A stretch of DNA of 64,000 nt from CAZUAQ01 sp964618455 (GTDB taxonomy: Bacteria; Planctomycetota; Phycisphaerae; UBA1845; PWPN01): positions 43,593 through 107,592 of the forward strand of contig CAZUAQ010000018.1 in NCBI GenBank assembly GCA_964618455.1, given 5' to 3'. Below, piece by piece: positions 58,639-64,000 of the stretch. Below the pieces are notes generated by a model that searched no databases, was not told where the DNA came from, and saw only the letters and a list, made by a program, of their open reading frames with translations. Made by a program: the position numbers and the translations under genes. Each line of letters opens with the position of its first letter. Position 1 is the first letter of the stretch.

Positions 58639-58827
58639 GTTGCGCAACCTTTCCAAAGCAAATCACAAATCGCTGCCTCGCAAGGAGATACGCATCAGCG
58701 CCTCATCCTCACTCCAGACGGCTTGTATGATAGACCGCCCCGCGCGCAATGCCTAGCGGAAGTCCCCTCTGGCGACTTCATTCATCTTTGGGGTTCGGCG
58801 GCACGCTTATCGAAAGGCGGGAGTGTC

Positions 58828-60177
58828 ATGAACGCATTGAAGGCTTACCGATCGAGTTGGCTCGCACTGGCGTTGCTTGGCGGCGCATCCTCCCTGGCGG
58901 CAGAATCGCGTCTCGCGCTTCCCGAGCCTCCTGAACCCGACCCGGCCCTGCTGGTCGATTTCGTCCAGTGGTATAACGACGTGCACGGCGAGGGGATCCG
59001 CGATAACGCCGCGCCGCTCTACCTTCAGTCGTACGAAGAAATGAACTCCTACGAGGGCGACTGGAACGAGGCGCTGGCGGGTCCCTGGAGCGAAAACGAG
59101 ACGATGATCGCCTGGCTCGACGACAATCGGCAGGCGCTCGAACTGTTCAAGTCCGCCGCCTTCAAGCCGGACTGCTTCTTTGCCCTGAACCCGCCCGAGG
59201 GCGAAGGTCGGATGGACGGATCCATGCTGCATGTCCTTCTGCCTTCACTTGCGAAGCATCGCACGCTGGCGAAAGCCTGCATCGCCGAGGGTTACCTCGC
59301 CCATGCCGGTGGAGATGAAACGGTGTTGGTCGACAACGCCCTCATCGTGATTCGCTGTGGGCATCAACTCGACACGAGCCCGATGCTGATCGAACGGCTG
59401 GTCGGCCAGGCGTGCCTGCAACTGGCATACGATGCGCTGACACGGGCGTTGGAACTCAGCGACGACCCGGACGCGTTGGCGACGGAAACGCTCCCGCGCC
59501 TGGTGGCAGTCGATCCTGCGATCACGAATATGCACAAGTCGTTTCTTACCGAGCGGCTAAGCTATCTCGACGTGGCCCAGCGCATCTTCGTCCCCACGGA
59601 GGACGGTCGTGGCTACACACTTTGCGGACCCGATGAAATCAACGAAGGCCTCGGCTTTGGGGGGTTGGGATTATGGGGGCGATGGACCCTCTTCGCGGCG
59701 GGGTTCGAGCAGACTGTGGCGGCCGGGATGGAGCATTACGATCAGCTCGACGAGATCGCGGCGTTGCCCTACACCGAAGCGGAGGCCCGATCAGAGGAAC
59801 TCGAAGCGTCCGTCGACTGGACGTCCAATCCCCTCGTGCGCATCCTGGTCCCTTCGCTGAGCCGCGCCCGCGAAATCGGCGAGCGTATCGAGACCAGGCG
59901 CCAGGCGGTGCATACGCTTTATCGCTGCTTCGCATACCACCATCGGCTTCAACAGTGGCCGGCCACGCTGAATGACCTTCGTGACGCCCCGCCCGTCGAC
60001 CTGTACACGGGCAAACCGCTCGTCTACCGCAAGACCGCCGACGGCTTCATGCTGTATTCGATCGGGGCGGACCGGATCGACGATCGCGGCCGGCACGCCT
60101 CGGATTGGGGCGAGGGCGATTGCATGGGCCAGGAGGCGGAGGGCGGCGACTACGTCTTCTGGCCTCGGCCGGAGTGA
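58828..60177 (+). CDS. Secreted planctomycete protein, tandem paralogue 1
   Basis: A 449-residue exported protein with a signal peptide (about 1-25, ending SSLAAE) and a Pro-rich linker. The long helical body (about 40-350) has no named domain and begins VDFVQWYNDVHGEGI. The C-terminus (LYTGKPLVYRKTADGFMLYSIGADRIDD...GDYVFWPRPE) matches the tail of its downstream neighbour and of many planctomycete pseudopilin-like proteins. It has no catalytic motif that I can see. GGGAG lies 5 nt before the ATG. Confidence 0.72.
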   Translation: MNALKAYRSSWLALALLGGASSLAAESRLALPEPPEPDPALLVDFVQWYNDVHGEGIRDNAAPLYLQSYEEMNSYEGDWNEALAGPWSENETMIAWLDDNRQALELFKSAAFKPDCFFALNPPEGEGRMDGSMLHVLLPSLAKHRTLAKACIAEGYLAHAGGDETVLVDNALIVIRCGHQLDTSPMLIERLVGQACLQLAYDALTRALELSDDPDALATETLPRLVAVDPAITNMHKSFLTERLSYLDVAQRIFVPTEDGRGYTLCGPDEINEGLGFGGLGLWGRWTLFAAGFEQTVAAGMEHYDQLDEIAALPYTEAEARSEELEASVDWTSNPLVRILVPSLSRAREIGERIETRRQAVHTLYRCFAYHHRLQQWPATLNDLRDAPPVDLYTGKPLVYRKTADGFMLYSIGADRIDDRGRHASDWGEGDCMGQEAEGGDYVFWPRPE

Positions 60178-60210
60178 GCGGCGAGCCCGGGACAAACCTG
60201 AAGTTGCGTC

Positions 60211-60216
60211 TATAAT
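60211..60216 (+). promoter_or_regulatory. TATAAT -10 box of paralogue 2
   Basis: A perfect TATAAT with a weak -35 (GGGACA at 60189-60194, 16-nt spacing). The leader to ATG 60285 would be about 60 nt. Confidence 0.45.
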
Positions 60217-60284
60217 ACCCCGTCCAGGTTCCTTATCTGCGAGGAACACGCAACACCTTTCTTAATTCTCAATGGGGTATCGAC

Positions 60285-61637
60285 ATGCGCATCTTTACGT
60301 TTGCGTCGGTTCTGACCACCATGACAGTGGCCACGCTGTGCACCGCGCCGCTGAGCGCCCGGACCGCCAAGCCACCTGAAGCCCAACCGCCCAAGCGGCC
60401 CGAACCGCCGCCGCCGAATCCCAAGGATCCCGTCGACTACATCGCCTGGTACAACGAGACGTTCGGCAAGAACATCCCCGACGATCAGAACGCCGCCACG
60501 CTGCACAATCAGGCGCATGAAAAACTCAAGCCCCTCGAAGGCGAGTGGGGACAATGGCATCGTCAACCGTGGAAGGACGATCCCAGGATCACTCAATGGC
60601 TCGAGCTGAACCAGGAGGCGATGAAACTTTTCAAGGAAGGGGCGCGACGGAAAGCCTGTTTCTTTGAACTCAAGAGTTGGGAAGACGCGCCGGAGCGATT
60701 CAAAGGTGCTGTATTTGGCGCCCCCTTGCGTCATATCTCGCATCATCGCGAGATTGCCAGGGGCATTGCCGCCGAGGGACACCGCGCCATCGCAACTGAA
60801 GATTATGCCCTGGCCGGAAGGGATGCGATCATCCTGGTCCGCGCTGGACATCAACTCATGCAAGGAACCGGCTTGATCGATTATCTTCTCGGGGCATCGC
60901 TTGCAGACTTGGGACACGATCTGATCCTGGACCTGCTGGCTGCAGATACAGCCCCGATCGAGCTGATCAAGAGCTTTCAATCGCAATTGAAGGAGATCGA
61001 TCCCCCTCTGCCCTCACTGCATACTGCATTCATGCTTGAACGCATTGGTCTCCAGGACTTCCTCCAACGTATTTTTATTCCTACCGATGATGATGGAATC
61101 TACACGCTGCACAATCTCAAGGGAACAGGATTGGAACACATGCTGGATATCGGCGTGCTCGGTCGAATGAAAATCGTCTCTGTGGGATATGAGAAGCATC
61201 GCTCGCTCGCGGACGCTCACTACGACAAACTGGATCGATGGCTCGATCAACCCTTGCCCAGCGCCCTGAAGCCTAAATCTATTGAGAATGCCAACGAAAT
61301 TGAATCGTCCGAGTTGCTGCTCGTTGCGTTTGTCCCTTCACTCGCACGCACTCGAGGGTTGACAGAGCGGGTTGAAATTACCCGCCAGGCCACGCACCTG
61401 ATCCTCGAACTGCACCGCATCCGGCACGAGAAAGGCGTGTTCCCGAAATCTCTCGAAGGCATCAAGCCCGCCACCCTCGATCCCTACTCCGGCAAGCCGC
61501 TGCGCTACCAGCGCACGGAGGACGGCTTCCTGCTCTACTCGATCGGCGCGGACTTCGATGACGACGGCGGCCAGCGTGATATCCATTGGGCAGAGGACAA
61601 GAGCGGCGACTACGTCTTCTGGCCAAGACCGGAATAG
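60285..61637 (+). CDS. Secreted planctomycete protein, tandem paralogue 2
   Basis: A 450-residue exported protein with a signal peptide (about 1-25, ending LSAR) and a Pro-rich linker (EPPPPNPKDP). The helical body is related to the preceding gene: VDYIAWYNETFGKNI against VDFVQWYNDVHGEGI, and the tail DPYSGKPLRYQRTEDGFLLYSIGADFDDDGG...GDYVFWPRPE. About 60640-61430 is near 50% G+C, while both ends are above 60%, so the gene may be mosaic. Tandem duplication is clear. GGGGTATCGAC precedes the ATG. Function unknown. Confidence 0.75.
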   Translation: MRIFTFASVLTTMTVATLCTAPLSARTAKPPEAQPPKRPEPPPPNPKDPVDYIAWYNETFGKNIPDDQNAATLHNQAHEKLKPLEGEWGQWHRQPWKDDPRITQWLELNQEAMKLFKEGARRKACFFELKSWEDAPERFKGAVFGAPLRHISHHREIARGIAAEGHRAIATEDYALAGRDAIILVRAGHQLMQGTGLIDYLLGASLADLGHDLILDLLAADTAPIELIKSFQSQLKEIDPPLPSLHTAFMLERIGLQDFLQRIFIPTDDDGIYTLHNLKGTGLEHMLDIGVLGRMKIVSVGYEKHRSLADAHYDKLDRWLDQPLPSALKPKSIENANEIESSELLLVAFVPSLARTRGLTERVEITRQATHLILELHRIRHEKGVFPKSLEGIKPATLDPYSGKPLRYQRTEDGFLLYSIGADFDDDGGQRDIHWAEDKSGDYVFWPRPE

Positions 61638-61673
61638 CCGCCCGGTCCCGTCGCACGGTCCACCCTCCACAAC

Positions 61674-61713
61674 GAAAAAGGGCGCGCCCACATGAGTGAA
61701 CGCGCCCTTTCGT
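61674..61713. terminator. Bidirectional intrinsic terminator
   Basis: Ten-bp arms AAAGGGCGCG (61677-61686) and CGCGCCCTTT (61701-61710) lie between convergent genes. On the minus strand the stem is followed by TTTTTCG, and on the plus strand by TTTCGTC. Confidence 0.8.
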
Positions 61714-61740
61714 CATTCGTCATTCGGATTTCGTCATTCG
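61709..61740. repeat. Direct repeats of TTCGTCATTCG
   Basis: Three exact copies at 61709-61719, 61716-61726 and 61730-61740. A partial copy, TTCGTCATTAG, lies at 62549-62559. They overlap the terminator's plus-strand tail. This may be a dispersed genome repeat. Confidence 0.6.
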
Positions 61741-61802
61741 GCTTGCAAGACTTGGCTTGCGGGCTTCGCCAATCCCCGCGTGGCGGTTCGCCACGTCGAA
61801 AC

Positions 61803-62513
61803 TCACTGCCCGTTCGTCAGCCGCTCGCGCAGCCAGTCCGCCGTCACGCCCTTCTCCTCGAGCACCTTGGTCACCTCGTTGGCGGGGTTCCGCAGAATGC
61901 CCAGCAACAGGTGCTCCATGCCCATCTCGCCGTGGCCGAGACGGTTGGCCGAATCCACCGCCAGGATCAGCGTCTTCCAGAAGTCCGACGAGCGGAACGC
62001 CTTGCTCAGCTCCTGCTGGTGAATCCACTCGAACTCGCCGTGCTTGAGCGCCGACGTATCGTCGCTCACGTCCGACGTCCCGCGCAGTATGCCCAGCACC
62101 TCCTCGCGCAGCGCGTCCTGGCTCACGCCCTTGTCCGCGAGGATCTTCGCCGCCAGCGAATCCTCCACGTGCAGCAGGCCGAGCACCACGTGCTCCGTGC
62201 CGACGTACTTGTGACCCAGCTTGCGGGCCTCGCCGATGGCGTGCTCGATCACCGCGCGCGTGGCGGGGTTGTACGCCCTGCGACCGATCTCCGCGTTCGC
62301 TTCGCCGGCCTTCACGCGCTTGTGCAGTTCCTCGCGCACGTCGTCCAGGTTGACCTGCAGGTGCTTGAGCGCCGCATTCGCCATGCAGTCCCGCTCCGCC
62401 AGAAGCCCCAGCAGAATGTGCTCAGGGCCGATGTAGTCATGCTGCAAACGCGACGCCTCCTGGTTGGCCAGCGCCATCGCGTGCCGCGCGCGATCGGAAA
62501 ACCTTTCGTGCAT
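61803..62513 (-). CDS. Clp N-terminal-domain protein with three repeats
   Basis: A 236-residue protein without an AAA+ domain. Three Clp_N-type units can be seen: FSDRARHAMALANQEASRLQHDYIGPEHILLGLL (about 5-38), then YNPATRAVIEHAIGEARKLGHKYVGTEHVVLGLL (about 80-113), and FWKTLILAVDSANRLGHGEMGMEHLLLGIL (about 177-206). In ClpA/ClpC these units bind adaptors and substrates. A free three-unit protein may be an adaptor or a decoy for ClpC. AGGAGCGAGAGACG precedes the ATG. A strong terminator follows at 61674. Confidence 0.85.
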   Translation of the reverse strand: MHERFSDRARHAMALANQEASRLQHDYIGPEHILLGLLAERDCMANAALKHLQVNLDDVREELHKRVKAGEANAEIGRRAYNPATRAVIEHAIGEARKLGHKYVGTEHVVLGLLHVEDSLAAKILADKGVSQDALREEVLGILRGTSDVSDDTSALKHGEFEWIHQQELSKAFRSSDFWKTLILAVDSANRLGHGEMGMEHLLLGILRNPANEVTKVLEEKGVTADWLRERLTNGQ

Positions 62514-62696
62514 CGTCTCTCGCTCCTTTGATCCGCCGAACGCTCCCGTTCGTCATTAGCCTTGATGGTGTCTCCTCACGACGTGAACGCATGCCGCCGG
62601 GGTGTCCCGCGGCGATCGACCTCTCCTCCGTTCCCGTCGCCCGAACTCCCTTCCGCCTCGCGTGAAGGGGCGAACAGTGTAGCGAGAACGGACGCG

Positions 62697-63734
62697 TCAT
62701 GCGAGTGCCCGCTGCCGCCGCGAGGGCCCCGGCGGAGGCACCGGCTCATCAAGCGGTGTGGCGGCGTGAGCCCGGAACCAAGCCATCACCGCCTCGAAGT
62801 CCGACCGGCCGGCGATGCCCCGCATCCGTTCCTGCAGCCACCGCGACCGGCCCAGCCTGCGAGCATACCAACTGACCCGCTGGCGGAACACCACGCAGGC
62901 GATCCGCTCGCCGCGAAACCGCACCAGGTTCTCGAAATGCCGCTCCATCAGCGCGAGCCGCTGCTCGAGCGTCGGCGGCGCGGGCACTTCGCCGGTCGTC
63001 AGATAGGCGTGCGTGTCGCGGAAAATCCACGGATCCGCCAGGGCCGCCCGGCCGATCATCACCGCCGCACAGCCCGTCTCCGCCAGCATCCGGGCGGCGT
63101 CCTGCGGACTCTTCACGTCGCCGTTGCCGATGACCGGTAGCCGCTCGACCGCCTCGACCACCCGCGCGATGCCGTCGCGATCGCACTGGCCGCGAAACCG
63201 CTGCGACGCCGTCCGCCCGTGGACGGTCACCGCCGCCACGCCCTCCTGCTCGAACATGGCGGCGAACTCCGGGGCGATGCACTCGCCAGGCGACCAGCCC
63301 AGCCGCATCTTCACCGTGACCGGCACGTCCACCGCCCGCACCAGCGTCCGCACCAGACGCAGGGCGACCCCCGGCCGCCGCATCAGCGCCGAGCCCGCGT
63401 CCTTCTTGCACACCTTGTCGACCGGGCACCCCATGTTGAGATCAATGATCGATGCCCCGACGTGCTCGACGCACCACCGCGCCGCCTCGGCCATCATGTC
63501 CGGCTCCCGCCCGTACAACTGCACGCACAGCGGCCGATCGCCGGGGTCGGTCATCACCAGTTCCATCGACTTCCACGTCTGCCGCAGCAGGCCCCTCGGG
63601 TTCACGAGGTCCGTGCACGCCAGCCCCAGTCCGCCCAACGGGCGCACCGCCAGCCGGAACGCCAGGTCGCAATACCCCGCGATCGGGCACAGCAGCAGGT
63701 TGCTCGCCAAGGTCACATCGCCGATGCGAAACAT
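62697..63734 (-). CDS. dus: tRNA-dihydrouridine synthase
   Basis: A 345-residue FMN-dependent flavoenzyme that reduces uridine to dihydrouridine in tRNA. The TIM-barrel opens LLLCPIAGYCDLAFR. The catalytic cysteine is C103 in LNMGCPVDKVCKKDAGSALM. VTVHGRTASQRFRGQCD and GNGDVKSPQDAARML supply the FMN- and tRNA-binding motifs, and DPWIFRD is conserved. It resembles DusB-type enzymes, but the exact position modified cannot be read. A weak promoter at 63779-63808 precedes it. Confidence 0.94.
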   Translation of the reverse strand: MFRIGDVTLASNLLLCPIAGYCDLAFRLAVRPLGGLGLACTDLVNPRGLLRQTWKSMELVMTDPGDRPLCVQLYGREPDMMAEAARWCVEHVGASIIDLNMGCPVDKVCKKDAGSALMRRPGVALRLVRTLVRAVDVPVTVKMRLGWSPGECIAPEFAAMFEQEGVAAVTVHGRTASQRFRGQCDRDGIARVVEAVERLPVIGNGDVKSPQDAARMLAETGCAAVMIGRAALADPWIFRDTHAYLTTGEVPAPPTLEQRLALMERHFENLVRFRGERIACVVFRQRVSWYARRLGRSRWLQERMRGIAGRSDFEAVMAWFRAHAATPLDEPVPPPGPSRRQRALA

Positions 63735-63778
63735 GAATCACCCGGAAATCCCGAACATCGCCCACGCAGGCAACCTTC

Positions 63779-63808
63779 ATTCTACCGCCGCGCCCCACGA
63801 TCCGTGAA
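63779..63808 (-). promoter_or_regulatory. Candidate dus promoter
   Basis: Minus-strand TTCACG (plus 63803-63808) and TAGAAT (plus 63779-63784) are spaced 18 nt apart. The leader would be about 40 nt. Confidence 0.4.
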
Positions 63809-63850
63809 CACGTACTTCCTGCGATCATGCGTGCCCCCCTGCACGCGAGA

Positions 63851-63988
63851 CACCCCCCATCCTCTTGTCGACAAGGGAGTCTCATCGAGACAGGGGTGCC
63901 CCATCCATCGAGGCGAAGCGCCGCGAAGCCTGATGGGCGGCGAATAAGACAAGGGCTGGGTCGCCCTGGGTAATTGCTCACCCAGGGC
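63851..63988. repeat. Cluster of inverted repeats at the right edge
   Basis: CACCCC/GGGGTG (63851-63898) encloses CTTGTCGACAAG (63864-63875) and GTCTC-ATC-GAGAC (63879-63891). CCCATC/GATGGG (63900-63937) encloses AGGC/GCCT. Last is a perfect 9-bp stem, GCCCTGGGT (63963-63971) with ACCCAGGGC (63980-63988). No gene is evident here; a REP-like or dispersed palindromic element is likely. Confidence 0.5.
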
Positions 63989-64000
63989 TCCCACAGATCC

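Noticed and set aside
57868..58827. Upstream extension of the first tandem paralogue
   Set aside because: It is antisense to the MFS gene and Arg/His/Gln-rich; the signal peptide and ribosome site place the start at 58828.
63782..63994. 70-codon minus-strand frame at the right edge
   Set aside because: Lies entirely in the inverted-repeat cluster and has no coding features.

Overview
The window is GC-rich, gene-dense bacterial DNA with the hallmarks of a planctomycete (Planctomycetota). These include a planctomycete-type cytochrome c/DUF1549/DUF1553 protein (40720-43920) in an operon with a Tat-exported DUF1501 protein, a second DUF1800-DUF1501 pair (48965-52238), a sulfatase, a ThuA/Gfo-Idh-MocA fusion, two PEP-CTERM proteins, a protease ending in a dockerin-like module, and pairs of secreted proteins that share a '(D/L)Y(S/T)GKPL..YR(K/R)T.DGF.LYSIGAD' tail. 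The class is uncertain; a Phycisphaerae-like lineage is a guess. No rRNA, tRNA, CRISPR array, phage gene or transposase was seen.

Layout. 1-9351 reads as a regulated small-carboxylate/energy region: a sigma-54 response regulator and a globin-coupled histidine kinase (398-2970), flanked on both sides by outward-facing sigma-54 promoters (minus strand 75-91; plus strand 3338-3353). An oxalate/formate-type (OFA) MFS transporter, a cytochrome c lipoprotein, an OprB-like porin and acetyl-CoA synthetase follow. 9493-11401 holds small proteins and a PEP-CTERM protein. 11525-18247 is housekeeping: an oversized SecA (1317 aa), a free SEC-C peptide, a lipid-A N-terminal-domain membrane protein, a SHOCT protein and ClpX. 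18410-23851 (minus strand) carries an HD-GYP protein, a UVR-motif protein, phosphoglycerate mutase and 6-phosphogluconate dehydrogenase. 24142-27819 has a tiny lipoprotein and a divergent AsmA-like/histidine-kinase pair. 27886-37707 has a polysaccharide lyase, SmpB, an ECF sigma/anti-sigma pair, a PDZ protein, a DUF1570-type metallopeptidase lipoprotein, an RCK protein with a degenerate pore and an unknown membrane protein. 37819-52238 has a ketosynthase, the two DUF1501 systems, a large sodium/solute symporter overlapping a RuvC-like nuclease, a sulfatase and a PilZ protein. 52284-63734 has a matrixin, a second PEP-CTERM protein, the ThuA-oxidoreductase with an MFS transporter, tandem secreted paralogues, a three-unit Clp_N protein and a Dus enzyme.

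Most promising leads: (1) the globin kinase/sigma-54 regulator with two flanking sigma-54 promoters and shared AAGTCC/GGACTT half-sites, which looks like an oxygen- or NO-responsive local regulon; (2) a SecA whose helical region carries five W-anchored units about 60 residues apart plus a Cys-rich insertion; (3) several genes whose start codon lies 6-7 nt after a TAnnnT box, suggesting leaderless transcripts; (4) an RCK 'channel' without a selectivity filter. Functional calls rest on motifs read by eye; no database search was run.
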